Shown in pieces: positions 53,275 through 60,858 of a stretch of 64,000 nt of DNA. Source of the DNA: Paenibacillus graminis. GTDB lineage: Bacteria; Bacillota; Bacilli; Paenibacillales; Paenibacillaceae. The notes under the pieces are model-generated. The model was not told the DNA's origin. It made no database searches and saw only the letters and a list, made by a program, of their open reading frames with translations. Made by a program: the position numbers and the translations under genes. The first letter of the stretch is position 1, and each line of letters opens with the position of its first letter. The stretch covers positions 5,828,001 through 5,892,000 of the forward strand of contig NZ_CP009287.1 of assembly GCF_000758705.1 (NCBI RefSeq), written 5' to 3'.

Positions 53275-55173
53275 CTACCGCTGCGGAAGCAGCTTCACAT
53301 ATTCATCCGATAAGCCCATCAGCTTCAGAATATATTCATAGTCGCTCTGATATTTATGGATATCCGCTACCGGCTGGAGCGTATCCAGCGACACCGCCTC
53401 GCCGTCTGCGAAGCCCTTGCCAGGCACGAACATAATCTCATTGTTGAAGAAAGAGCCTGTTGGTGAATAATAGCGCATGCCAACCACATTGCGGTCAATA
53501 TTAAGCAGATCATGCCCAAAGGCCGTGAACCCTTCCTGCTTCAGCGATACCCCCAGCAGATTGGCGAGGGTCGGCAAAATATCCAACTGCCCCCCTGTCT
53601 GCTTGACAACCTGGCCCTGGGCCAAGCCCGGCACATGGATAATCAGCGGTATATTGAAGCGGCTGATCCGTGAATCGTAAGGGATTCCAAGCGCTTCCTC
53701 CACCTGTTCCGGGGGAACATCCTTGGGCTGCAGCCCGAAATGATCGCCGTACAGCACCAGGACCGTATGGTCCCAGAGTCCATTCTGCTTCAGCCCGTCA
53801 ATTAAGGTGCCGATAGCGTAGTCCGTATAGTTGATAGCGGTCAGATAGTCACCGAGCATCGTATTCTGCAAAGAGTCCGGCAGGGTGATTCTTTTGAAGG
53901 CATTGGGGATCTTGAAGGGATGATGGCTCGAAGCCGTCACCAGCTGGGCATAAAATGGCGTCCCCTTGGACTGAAGTACTGCCAGCTTCTCCACAGCCGT
54001 CTTATACAGCTGCTCATCGGAAGCGCCGAAGGCGTTGAAATGATCATTTTTGAAATCGCCCTTTTCATAGTAGCCATTGAAACCCAGCGCCGGATACAGC
54101 TCATTGCGGTTCCAGAAGCCCACCTTGTTCACATGAAAAGTGTACGCCTCATAGCCTTTATCCCGCAAAAGGCGCGGCAGACTTGGCAGCACCCGGTCTC
54201 CGAAGCCTGTGGACATCGCCAGCGTTGCAATCGGATAAATGGAGGTATTGCTCATAAATTCCGCATCCGAGGTGTTGCCCGCTCCGATCTGCTGATAGAC
54301 ATGCGGGAAATAAAACCCCTCGCCGGCCAAGCGGTTCAGCACCGGTGTCAGCTCCTGGCCATCCAGTGACTGATGCAGCGGAAAGTTCTGAAAAGCCTCC
54401 ATCTGGATCACAATTACATTTTTGTTCTTTTGCGAACCGAAATATTCCGGCACTGTCCCTGCAGGCTTGCTGCTGTAAGGATAAGCAGCCTCCAGCGCGT
54501 CAACCTTCGCAATCGTCTCCCGGATGTCCCCGGTGCCGATGAGGCCGTTGTCCTCCTGGGATTTCATCGCCGCGAACACCTCATAGTTCAGAAACCCGGC
54601 GCTCTCCGCCTGCACCAGCTCATTGGTAACACCGCGGGCCGCATGAACCGAGTAGGCCGATAGTGCACCGCCGCCGATAATGGACACAAGGATGACGATC
54701 CACTGCACTCTCCGCGCTCCAGGTGATACATAGCGGCGCAGCGGAAGGGCCGGCCCTCTTTTCCATCTGCGGAACAGCCTGTAGAAGCCTGCAATCACCA
54801 GATCCGCAAAAAACAGATAATCAATGCTCTGGATTGTAGATTCTACACTTTCTTTCACCTGAAACACCTGATTCAACTCATAAAAGGCCAGGTAGGTTGG
54901 AACGGAGCCGAAATGGTTGAAATAGACGCTTGCCGCAAACAGCAGCAGCGACAGCAGGCCGTTAAAAGCCCAATAGACCCCAGTCTTCATCCGCGCCGGA
55001 ATGACCAGTGCCAGGATTCCCATCAGCAGCAGCACGGGCGCCAAATCCGCGGCAATCCATTCCCAGGCAATCCGGTCAAAAAACAGCCCCCGCAGCAGCA
55101 GCAGCTTCAGCCAGACCAGCCCTGCCACGATATAGAAATGCCCCCCTACCCGCACAGGTTTGTTCTCGTTCAT
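53275..55173 (-). CDS. LTA synthase-family membrane sulfatase-fold enzyme
   Basis: A 632-residue protein with five N-terminal membrane segments and an extracellular sulfatase-like domain. The catalytic threonine lies in IGAGNTSDAEFMSNTS. Metal motifs include EAFQNF near residue 250 and LYGDHFGLQ near 475. The enzyme polymerises or primes glycerol-phosphate chains from phosphatidylglycerol. GAGGAG precedes ATG 55173. It heads an operon with a polytopic glycan protein and a Spo0E-like protein. Confidence 0.92.
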   Translation of the reverse strand: MNENKPVRVGGHFYIVAGLVWLKLLLLRGLFFDRIAWEWIAADLAPVLLLMGILALVIPARMKTGVYWAFNGLLSLLLFAASVYFNHFGSVPTYLAFYELNQVFQVKESVESTIQSIDYLFFADLVIAGFYRLFRRWKRGPALPLRRYVSPGARRVQWIVILVSIIGGGALSAYSVHAARGVTNELVQAESAGFLNYEVFAAMKSQEDNGLIGTGDIRETIAKVDALEAAYPYSSKPAGTVPEYFGSQKNKNVIVIQMEAFQNFPLHQSLDGQELTPVLNRLAGEGFYFPHVYQQIGAGNTSDAEFMSNTSIYPIATLAMSTGFGDRVLPSLPRLLRDKGYEAYTFHVNKVGFWNRNELYPALGFNGYYEKGDFKNDHFNAFGASDEQLYKTAVEKLAVLQSKGTPFYAQLVTASSHHPFKIPNAFKRITLPDSLQNTMLGDYLTAINYTDYAIGTLIDGLKQNGLWDHTVLVLYGDHFGLQPKDVPPEQVEEALGIPYDSRISRFNIPLIIHVPGLAQGQVVKQTGGQLDILPTLANLLGVSLKQEGFTAFGHDLLNIDRNVVGMRYYSPTGSFFNNEIMFVPGKGFADGEAVSLDTLQPVADIHKYQSDYEYILKLMGLSDEYVKLLPQR

Positions 55174-55497
55174 AACTTCTCCTCTGTAACTTGTAGTTGA
55201 TTTGTTAACCCAATTCTCTTTTTCTGTAAAATCTCAGATTTCTTTAGTATAACAAATCAATCCTGAATCACAAGTTTGAACGGCTTTTGGGCGGCCTATA
55301 AGCCCTAATACTCTAAAAAAGAGGAGGCATAATTCCCATGTCTATAATTTAGTATGAGTTCATCCTTGCCTCCGGCAATTTGCCGTGTCACTTGCGCCAG
55401 CTTTCCTGCATGGTCTTCTTAGCTGCCAGTATAAGATCTTTATCCGTCTCTGCGGGGAGAAGGGAAGCATTCATGTTCATCCGCAATACCGCTCCTG
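55174..55497. other. Gap between the ltaS-like and small membrane protein genes
   Basis: On the minus strand GGAGGCA (55367-55373) and TGCCTCC (55323-55329) could pair across a 37-base loop before TCTTTTTTAG, a weak terminator for the 55498 gene. The ltaS-like promoter must lie at 55190-55310. No gene is seen. Confidence 0.45.
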
Positions 55498-55818
55498 TTA
55501 CCGTGCTACCCCTATTCTAAAAATAACGGAGGCCTGCTCCGCTTCTTGCAGCCGCTCCAAACTCACAAAAGGAAGCTTCTTTCCAAGCTGCTCCTGCATG
55601 ATGCGCTCGGCTGTCTTGCGGAGTCCGGCGCCGGTGAGGTCTGGGGTCTTCACCTCCTGGTAGAACACGCCGGCCTGTCTGCCTTCCCCCAGAAGTCCTT
55701 TCTGCTGCAGGTACGCTCCGGCTCCGGCCAGCAGCAGAATGATCGCAGCCGCTATGAAGCTTAGCCGCAGCTTATGGCCTGCCCGTTCCGGTACCGGTGC
55801 GCCGCTTCGCACTTGCAT
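55498..55818 (-). CDS. Small single-pass membrane protein, unknown function
   Basis: A 106-residue protein with one membrane segment (LRLSFIAAAIILLLAGAGAYL, residues 18-38) and an extracellular or cytoplasmic tail with amphipathic helices (LRKTAERIMQEQLGKKL). The ribosome site of ATG 55818 is weak. It has no near neighbour on the same strand except the deaminase unit, which ends in a terminator. No family is recognised. Confidence 0.55.
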   Translation of the reverse strand: MQVRSGAPVPERAGHKLRLSFIAAAIILLLAGAGAYLQQKGLLGEGRQAGVFYQEVKTPDLTGAGLRKTAERIMQEQLGKKLPFVSLERLQEAEQASVIFRIGVAR

Positions 55819-55880
55819 AATGACTTTATCAGCGGCCGCTTCCGTGAACCTTGATTCCCGGAAACGGTTCCCGGAACCGC

Positions 55881-55910
55881 AAAAAAAAGCAGAGGGCCTA
55901 TCCCCTCTGC
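55881..55910 (-). terminator. Terminator of the deaminase transcript
   Basis: On the minus strand GCAGAGGG and CCCTCTGC (8 bp, loop of six) are followed by eight Ts. It lies 150 bases beyond the deaminase stop, leaving room for a small gene. Confidence 0.92.
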
Positions 55911-55926
55911 TGGTTACATTATTTCA

Positions 55927-56031
55927 TTAGTTGTTATCCTGCGCTGCATCCGCGTGACCGGGAAATTCCATCTGCAAATTATAACGGCAGCCTTGCAAGC
56001 GGTCAAAGCCATGAGTATGCGGTGTGTACAC
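55927..56031 (-). CDS. Possible small protein after the deaminase gene
   Basis: A 34-codon frame from GTG 56031 encodes VYTPHTHGFDRLQGCRYNLQMEFPGHADAAQ-like protein. It lies between the deaminase stop and its terminator, and its composition reads like protein (His/Gly/Gln-rich). There is no good ribosome site. It may be translated by coupling or be chance. Confidence 0.3.
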   Translation of the reverse strand: MYTPHTHGFDRLQGCRYNLQMEFPGHADAAQDNN

Positions 56032-56056
56032 CTGTAGTTTTTCATACGACTAAGGA

Positions 56057-57400
56057 TTAAGCAAGCGATGTGCGCGCCAGCAGCCTTTTGATGGAGCGGT
56101 TGGCTTCATGCAGCACAGTGTCCTTGTCTACCGTCTTCAGCAGCCCTTTATCCATGAGGATTTCACCGTCAATGACCGTTGTTTCCACATCGGCCCGCGT
56201 TGCGGAATAGACAATACGGGAGATCGGGTCTACATCGAAGGATGGGAAGGTGTGGAAGTTGTAGAGATTCAGAATGGCCAGGTCCGCTTTTTTGCCTGCC
56301 TCGATGCTGCCGATCTGATCCTCCATGCCCACAGCCTTAGCTCCGCCGATGGTTGCCATCCGGAAGACACTTCTCGCATCCATCGTGGTCGGTCCATGCA
56401 GCGGCTTCTGAATTATGGCGGCCAGCCGCATTTCATTGAACATATCCAGGTTGTTGTTGCACGGCGCCCCGTCTGCGCCCAGGCTGAGATGAATGTGGTC
56501 ATGCAGCATGCCGGGTGTATCCGCGATGCCGGAAGCCAGCTTCAGATTGGAGCCCGGGCAATGGCTGACATGAACCCCGCGGTCACGCAAAATGCGCCGT
56601 TCCTCATCATCCAGCCAGACACAATGCGCCAGAATCAGACGTTCGTTCGCCAGCCCCAGATGATCCAGGTAGACAATGTTGCGCATGCCGGTCATGGCCT
56701 GAACGATCTCAATTTCCCCCAGGTTCTCGGAAGCATGGGTGTGCACCTTGACCCCATAGCGTTCGGACAGGTCACGCACTTCCCGCAGCAGCGGCTCGGT
56801 GCAGGAGATGACAAAACGCGGCGAGAACGCATATTGAATCCGGCCGTTGCCGTACCCGTTCCATTTTTCCAGCAAATCCACGCTCTCCTGGAGCGAAGCA
56901 GCCGTCTCCTCCTGCAGGGCCGCTGGCGCATCCGCATTCTTCTGGTCCATCATCACCTTGCCGGACAAGGCGCGGATGCCGCTCCCCGCGAGCGCCTGAA
57001 ACGCAAAATCCGTATGATGTACTGTCTCCATATCCACAATTGTCGTTGTACCGCTGGAAATCAGCTCTCCGATACCCAGCATGGCGGAATAATACAGCGA
57101 CTCCTCGTCATGCGCTGCTTCAAGCGGCCAAATCCGCTTGCGCAGCCAGTCCATCAGCTCCAGATCATCCCCCTTGCCCCGGAAGAGCGTCTGGCAGAGA
57201 TGGATATGTGTCTGTACAAAACCGGGAATGACGGTACGGTTTTTGGCGTCAATCACCCGCTCATCCCCCTGCTCCACAAGGCCGCTGCCGATCTCGGCAA
57301 TCAGGTTGTCCCTGATGCGGATATCTCCATAGATGATTTCCTCCTGCTTGTTCATAGTGATAATCTCTGCGTTCCGGATCAGGATATTTGCCATCTTCAT
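56057..57400 (-). CDS. Amidohydrolase, purine/adenosine-type deaminase (MtaD/DadD/GuaD-like)
   Basis: A 447-residue ATZ/TRZ-type amidohydrolase. Metal ligands: PGFVQTHIHLCQTLFRG, HTHASENLGEIE, LAHCVWLDDEE and the Asp in SLGADGAPCNNN. The family includes SAH/MTA/5'-deoxyadenosine deaminases, guanine deaminase and 8-oxoguanine deaminase. Its leader has a guanine-class riboswitch and possibly a GlnR/TnrA site, which favours a purine substrate and a nitrogen-scavenging role. ATG 57400 (or 57394) follows AAGGGGG; the open frame to 57577 runs through the riboswitch and is rejected. Confidence 0.88.
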   Translation of the reverse strand: MKMANILIRNAEIITMNKQEEIIYGDIRIRDNLIAEIGSGLVEQGDERVIDAKNRTVIPGFVQTHIHLCQTLFRGKGDDLELMDWLRKRIWPLEAAHDEESLYYSAMLGIGELISSGTTTIVDMETVHHTDFAFQALAGSGIRALSGKVMMDQKNADAPAALQEETAASLQESVDLLEKWNGYGNGRIQYAFSPRFVISCTEPLLREVRDLSERYGVKVHTHASENLGEIEIVQAMTGMRNIVYLDHLGLANERLILAHCVWLDDEERRILRDRGVHVSHCPGSNLKLASGIADTPGMLHDHIHLSLGADGAPCNNNLDMFNEMRLAAIIQKPLHGPTTMDARSVFRMATIGGAKAVGMEDQIGSIEAGKKADLAILNLYNFHTFPSFDVDPISRIVYSATRADVETTVIDGEILMDKGLLKTVDKDTVLHEANRSIKRLLARTSLA

Positions 57401-57451
57401 CGTCCCCCTTGTCTTGTACAATCCATAACCGCCCTTAACACAAAAAGGCCA

Positions 57452-57477
57452 CAAAAATATGCCTGGGCATATTTTCG
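57452..57477 (-). terminator. Riboswitch-controlled terminator of the deaminase gene
   Basis: On the minus strand CGAAAATATGC (57477 to 57467) pairs with GCATATTTTTG (57462 to 57452), loop CCAG, with the T-run forming part of the 3' arm and TTTTT again nearby. Its 5' arm contains the 3' strand of aptamer helix P1, so the two exclude each other. Confidence 0.75.
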
Positions 57478-57539
57478 TAGCCAGAAATTTACGGTTCCCG
57501 GTAGAGACCCTTAAACCAATTATTAAGGATATACGAAAA
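57472..57539 (-). ncRNA. Purine (guanine-class) riboswitch, variant
   Basis: P1 is TTTTCGTA/TACGAAAA. P2 is CCTTAA/TTAAGG, J2/3 GTCTCTAC, then P3 CGGGAACCG...TTTCTG. The specificity base in J3/1 (position 74 by alignment with B. subtilis xpt) is C, the guanine type. Compared with xpt, J1/2 is one base shorter and A73 is G, so the pocket is altered. Overlap of P1 with the terminator predicts an ON switch: ligand binding allows transcription. Ligand could be guanine, 2'-deoxyguanosine or 8-oxoguanine. Confidence 0.85.
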
Positions 57540-57572
57540 AAAGGATTATTCAATTGCTTGCTGAATAACCCT

Positions 57573-57602
57573 ATCATAAATTAAAGACAGCTTTAATGTC
57601 AA
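57573..57602 (-). promoter_or_regulatory. Sigma-A promoter of the riboswitch-deaminase unit
   Basis: On the minus strand TTGACA (57597-57602) and TATGAT (57573-57578) are 18 bases apart. Confidence 0.78.
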
Positions 57603-57606
57603 TGTA

Positions 57607-57623
57607 CGTTATATAAAATAACA
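57607..57623 (-). promoter_or_regulatory. Candidate GlnR/TnrA site upstream of the deaminase promoter
   Basis: CGTTATATAAAATAACA (plus strand) fits TGTNAN7TNACA with one mismatch at the first base. It lies directly upstream of the -35 box, an activator position. The local DNA is AT-rich, which raises the chance of a random match. Confidence 0.5.
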
Positions 57624-57748
57624 TAAAATTAATATTAGATATATTTTGATGAAAAACCAAGATTTTTACCGATTATACGTCATGTTATATTACATTTATT
57701 TTCGAGCAACATTCTCTGCTGATCTCATAAGGGAACTCCCGTTAACGG

Positions 57749-58288
57749 TTAATTGGCTTGTCCATTATTTCCGCTGGCTGTGAGCACTTTCTCGAATACA
57801 GAAAAGTCCGCTGTGCGCCCGGGAAAATCCACTACACCTCTGTGTTCATAGCCGAGCGAGGGATACAGCGCCAGCGCTTTTGCATTCTTGGCGTAGGTAT
57901 CCAGCCGGATGCTGGTATAGCCGCTGCTCCGGGCATGTTCTTCGGCAAAAGCAATCAGCTTGCGCGCAATCCCTTTGCCCTGCACCTCAGGATGAACTGC
58001 CAGCCGGTGCATAATCAGGTGCGGCCCCTGCCCCTGAGCCCAGTCAATGGCATCGTACTGCTCCGCCTGTTCCTCGTCCAGCACAATAATACCGGCAATG
58101 GCTCCCTGCTCTTCGCAGACATACAGCGTGCCTTTGTCTACATCCTCCGAGATGACCTCTTTGTTCGGGTAGCTCTCATTCCACTGGTCGCTTCCGCCGG
58201 CCTGCATGACCTGTACACATTTGGCAATCAGCTCCATGATCGCTCCAATCTCATCTCTGCGTGCATTACGTATCTTCTCCCCACTCAT
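57749..58288 (-). CDS. GNAT-family N-acetyltransferase
   Basis: A 179-residue acetyltransferase. The acetyl-CoA site is LAVHPEVQGKGIARKLIAFAEEHA (Q-x-x-G-x-G), followed by LDTYAKNAKALALYPSLGYE. ATG 58288 has AGGG upstream; ATG 58294 touches that site. The substrate is unknown. Confidence 0.9.
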   Translation of the reverse strand: MSGEKIRNARRDEIGAIMELIAKCVQVMQAGGSDQWNESYPNKEVISEDVDKGTLYVCEEQGAIAGIIVLDEEQAEQYDAIDWAQGQGPHLIMHRLAVHPEVQGKGIARKLIAFAEEHARSSGYTSIRLDTYAKNAKALALYPSLGYEHRGVVDFPGRTADFSVFEKVLTASGNNGQAN

Positions 58289-58392
58289 GTACATCCCTGC
58301 TTCCTATCGGCATTTGAACCTGGTAAAGATTCTGTTAAGAAGTCTACCATATCCGGGAGCAGTATCGAAAGTGTGGATGCCATCCGCGCCAA

Positions 58393-58439
58393 GCTCTATA
58401 GAGGCGGGTGCGGTATACGGCATGCCACCTCTATAGAGC
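58393..58439. terminator. Strong hairpin after the small-protein operon
   Basis: GCTCTATAGAGG (58393-58404) and CCTCTATAGAGC (58428-58439) form a perfect 12-bp stem; each arm contains the palindrome CTCTATAGAG. No T-run follows on either strand. It sits just past the stop at 58466 and may terminate or stabilise that transcript. Confidence 0.6.
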
Positions 58440-58465
58440 ACCCTTATCCTGTTACTCCAGGCCTC

Positions 58466-58897
58466 TTAGCCCAGCTCCAGCTTATGCCCGTCCTCGAAGC
58501 CCTTGGCGAAACCCGCGTCGAACCCCACGTTGTATGCTTCGGTGTAGCCCTGCTGAAAGGCGTCTCCCGGGGGCGTTTCCGGAGGGACGCCCAGATCCGG
58601 GGGGAGCGGCACCACCTGCGCCACGGGCGGAACCTCGACCGCCGCCACTACTTCTACCGGCGGCTGAACGACCTGCACCGGCGGTTGAATGACCTGCACT
58701 CTGCGGACAAGCCGGCGGCGAAGTCTTCTTTTTCTCCGCAGCAAGAGGCCTCTCTTGGTCTTGCCGGTCCGGAGCGCCAGTCCTCTGCCCGTTTTGCGTG
58801 AAAGACCTCTGCGGATTCTGGCTTTGCGCGACAACAGCAGTGTGCGTCTGCGGGTTCTGCTGCCCGGGCGCACCTTTCCCAGCTTCTTTCTCTTCAT
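58466..58897 (-). CDS. Arg-rich protein with C-terminal G-Y/F-x-x-G repeats, unknown
   Basis: A 143-residue protein in three parts. Residues 1-70 are highly basic (RKARIRRGLSRKTGRG, LLRRKRRLRRRLVRR). Residues 70-110 are Pro/Val-rich (VIQPPVQVVQPPVEVV). The last 30 residues are a repeated G-[YF]-x-x-[GA] pattern (QQGYTEAYNVGFDAGFAKGF). That pattern matches the N-termini of the two CgeB-like proteins. ATG 58897 follows AGGAGG and overlaps the stop of the upstream gene (ATGA). A spore-coat or glycan-matrix protein is likely but unproven. The longer frame to 59023 overlaps the upstream gene and is rejected. Confidence 0.72.
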   Translation of the reverse strand: MKRKKLGKVRPGSRTRRRTLLLSRKARIRRGLSRKTGRGLALRTGKTKRGLLLRRKRRLRRRLVRRVQVIQPPVQVVQPPVEVVAAVEVPPVAQVVPLPPDLGVPPETPPGDAFQQGYTEAYNVGFDAGFAKGFEDGHKLELG

Positions 58898-59205
58898 CCT
58901 TCTACTCCTCCTGTACTCCATGTACTTCTCGCGGTACCGCCTGCGCAAGCTGGACTCAGCCATGGCGCAGCAGGATTTCCCCGTTTCGGCCGATGCAGCG
59001 AAATACCGGACATCATCCGGCACATCGCGCTCTGATATTGGCTCAGAATCCGGATATTGTCGCTGAGCTTGCGGGCTGTCAGCTCCGATTGCCCCGTAAC
59101 CTCGGCGATACTCTCCAAGATGGCCGCAAGCGCAGCCTGGCTGCGGGCAATGGAGCGGATCATCTCCAGCTTGACGGCGTGTTCAGAGAGCAGCCCGCTG
59201 GTCAT
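58894..59205 (-). CDS. Small helical protein, third of a paralogous trio
   Basis: A 103-residue protein with a long amphipathic helix (LEMIRSIARSQAALAAILESIA) similar in pattern to the two genes upstream. The C-terminal 30 residues (from HRPKRGNPAAPW) are Pro/Gly/Ser-rich and look unstructured. It overlaps the previous and next genes by four bases each (ATGA). No known family. Confidence 0.68.
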   Translation of the reverse strand: MTSGLLSEHAVKLEMIRSIARSQAALAAILESIAEVTGQSELTARKLSDNIRILSQYQSAMCRMMSGISLHRPKRGNPAAPWLSPACAGGTARSTWSTGGVEG

Positions 59206-59549
59206 TTGCTGTCTTCTCCGAAATCGAAGCCCTCGCCGGACATGCCGCCAAAACCTTCTCCGCCGTCTCCGCCTTCTTCACCGCTGCCCAGCACCGCTTT
59301 TAAATTGCTGTACAACCCATTTTCCAGCTTGGTCAGCCCTTCAACCATTTCCACGATTACTTCGTGAATAGAGATCGTTTCCTTAAGCTGTTCTTCATGG
59401 GAGTCGAACGCTCTAGCGTGGATATGATGCTGCGTCCACTGCTTCACTTTTTCCGCTTCCACCGCCTTGGCCTCAAGAATCATTGCGATGTTCCACTGGA
59501 TAGTAGCGGACGACTCCAGCATTTGCAGATAAGCTTTTTCTCTGCTCAT
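59202..59549 (-). CDS. Small helical protein, second of a paralogous trio
   Basis: A 115-residue acidic protein. Residues 5-85 are helical (YLQMLESSATIQWNIAMILEAKA, then EEQLKETISIHEVIVEMVEGL); the tail is Gly/Glu/Phe-rich (GGDGGEGFGGMSGEGFDFG). AGGAGG precedes ATG 59549. It shares the (L/I)LEA-type helix with its neighbours. No known family. Confidence 0.72.
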   Translation of the reverse strand: MSREKAYLQMLESSATIQWNIAMILEAKAVEAEKVKQWTQHHIHARAFDSHEEQLKETISIHEVIVEMVEGLTKLENGLYSNLKAVLGSGEEGGDGGEGFGGMSGEGFDFGEDSK

Positions 59550-59573
59550 CTTCCACCTCCTGCTCTGTAAGCG

Positions 59574-59867
59574 CTACTCTTCTTCCTGGCCGTTCAATTC
59601 CTTGATCACCCTGCCCACCCCTTCAGCCATTGCCTCTTCCAGATCAGCAATCGCGTTCAGGTAGGCAATAATATTTTTGTTGACCTGACCCGTGCTTTCC
59701 ACCAGTCCGCTGAATCCGCCAAAATCAGGCTCTACATCCGGCAGATCATGGACAATTTGCGACATACGGACGGCTACGTGGCGTTCGGCGTCGAGAATCC
59801 GTGCCATCTGTTCGTGCGTATGGGCCATGTGCTGCAGGACTTTCGTTATTTTACTCTGCACCTTCAT
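59574..59867 (-). CDS. Small helical protein, first of a paralogous trio
   Basis: A protein of about 97 residues with helices KITKVLQHMAHTHEQMARILDA and VNKNIIAYLNAIADLEEAMAEG. The spacing of hydrophobic residues matches the two following genes. The start is ATG 59867 or GTG 59861; AAGGAG lies 2 and 8 bases upstream respectively, so GTG may be right. It heads the four-gene operon and has the CCGCATATA element upstream. Confidence 0.7.
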   Translation of the reverse strand: MKVQSKITKVLQHMAHTHEQMARILDAERHVAVRMSQIVHDLPDVEPDFGGFSGLVESTGQVNKNIIAYLNAIADLEEAMAEGVGRVIKELNGQEEE

Positions 59868-59893
59868 GTCTCCTTTGCTCAAACGCCCTGCTA

Positions 59894-59905
59894 CAGTATA
59901 TGCGG
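59894..59905 (-). promoter_or_regulatory. Candidate mother-cell promoter element of the small-protein operon
   Basis: The minus strand reads CCGCATATACTG, 27-38 bases upstream of the first start. It is the same string as at 50344-50361 but without the six-base GTTATA insert. CATATACT is one base from the sigma-E -10 consensus. Confidence 0.4.
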
Positions 59906-60113
59906 CAGAAGCCCTTACGGTGCTGGGCTTTGCAGGAAGTTGCCGGGAGGCACCGGGTTAAATTGCAGATTTTAGATAAAAGAGCGGAACCGGAACCGGC
60001 CAGATTTCCATGCAGGATGCCATGCATCAGAATAGACTTGTAGCAGGGATTGGCAGAGCAGTCATAGACATTAACCTTATGTGGTGCAACCGCAGAGGGG
60101 CGGCTATGAAGGA

Positions 60114-60143
60114 TTGACAAGGTGGAGATGCCAAGATTATGCT
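60114..60143 (+). promoter_or_regulatory. Sigma-A promoter of the second GNAT gene
   Basis: TTGACA (60114-60119) and TATGCT (60138-60143) are 18 bases apart. A start at 60122, allowed by the open frame, would lie inside this promoter, which supports the later TTG start. The rest of the 59906-60113 gap shows nothing else. Confidence 0.65.
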
Positions 60144-60211
60144 GGGGATGGATTGTACTTTTTTCCATATTACTATTTGAAGCCGTTACTGCCGGATTGG
60201 GGGATACTCTA

Positions 60212-60748
60212 TTGAAACTCAAGAGCACCCGCCTGGATCTGCGGCCTTTAACACTGGCCCAGCTATCCTTGGCGGAGTTGAATTACGCCGGACTGGAGCG
60301 GGATTTTGACCTGAACGCCAGTGGAACCGTATTGGATGATGAAATGCTGTATGCTATGCAAGTCAGACACTCCAGGGTGCTTCAGGATCCGCTGAACTAC
60401 CCATGGCTGACCAACTGGGCGGTCATTCAGCGGGAAGAACAGAGGCTGATCGGCTTTATCATCCTCAAGGGCTGCCCGAATGATCAGGGCGAAGTTATTG
60501 TAGGTTACACAATCAACGAGAGCCACCGCAGACAAGGATATGCTACAGAGGCACTACAATGCATCTGCGGCTGGATTTTCAGCGATCCACGGGCCCTCTG
60601 GGTCATCGCCGATACCGAAAAAGACAATGCCGCCTCGCACAAAGTCCTTAGGCACCTCGGCGCACAAAAGCACCGGGAGGCCGAAGAGCTGATCTGGTGG
60701 CGGATTGCGAGGCCCGGCACCCAGGCTCCGGCAGAAATCGGGGTCTAA
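60212..60748 (+). CDS. GNAT-family N-acetyltransferase (RimJ/RimL-like)
   Basis: A 178-residue acetyltransferase starting LKLKSTRLDLRPLTLAQL from TTG 60212 (GGGGG nine bases upstream). The acetyl-CoA site is YTINESHRRQGYATEALQCICG, followed by ADTEKDNAASHKVLRHLGA. The frame extends to 60122, but that stretch contains the promoter. The likely substrate is a protein N-terminus or an antibiotic-like amine; unknown. Confidence 0.85.
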   Translation: MKLKSTRLDLRPLTLAQLSLAELNYAGLERDFDLNASGTVLDDEMLYAMQVRHSRVLQDPLNYPWLTNWAVIQREEQRLIGFIILKGCPNDQGEVIVGYTINESHRRQGYATEALQCICGWIFSDPRALWVIADTEKDNAASHKVLRHLGAQKHREAEELIWWRIARPGTQAPAEIGV

Positions 60749-60858
60749 TACGCGCTGAGCCAGATGCATAGTGAACCGCGTGAGCCGCAGGGGATACAAT
60801 GATAGTGAGGTGCAAACCGGCGCCTCACTTGCCTGCGGGGAGCGGCGGCTATTGCCCT

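Noticed and set aside
56108..57514. 468-codon frame opposite the deaminase
   Set aside because: Antisense shadow of a conserved enzyme gene.
57401..57577. Deaminase N-terminal extension of 59 residues
   Set aside because: The stretch is the purine riboswitch and its terminator.
60122..60211. Longer start of the second GNAT protein
   Set aside because: It would begin inside the predicted sigma-A promoter; TTG 60212 gives the normal family start.
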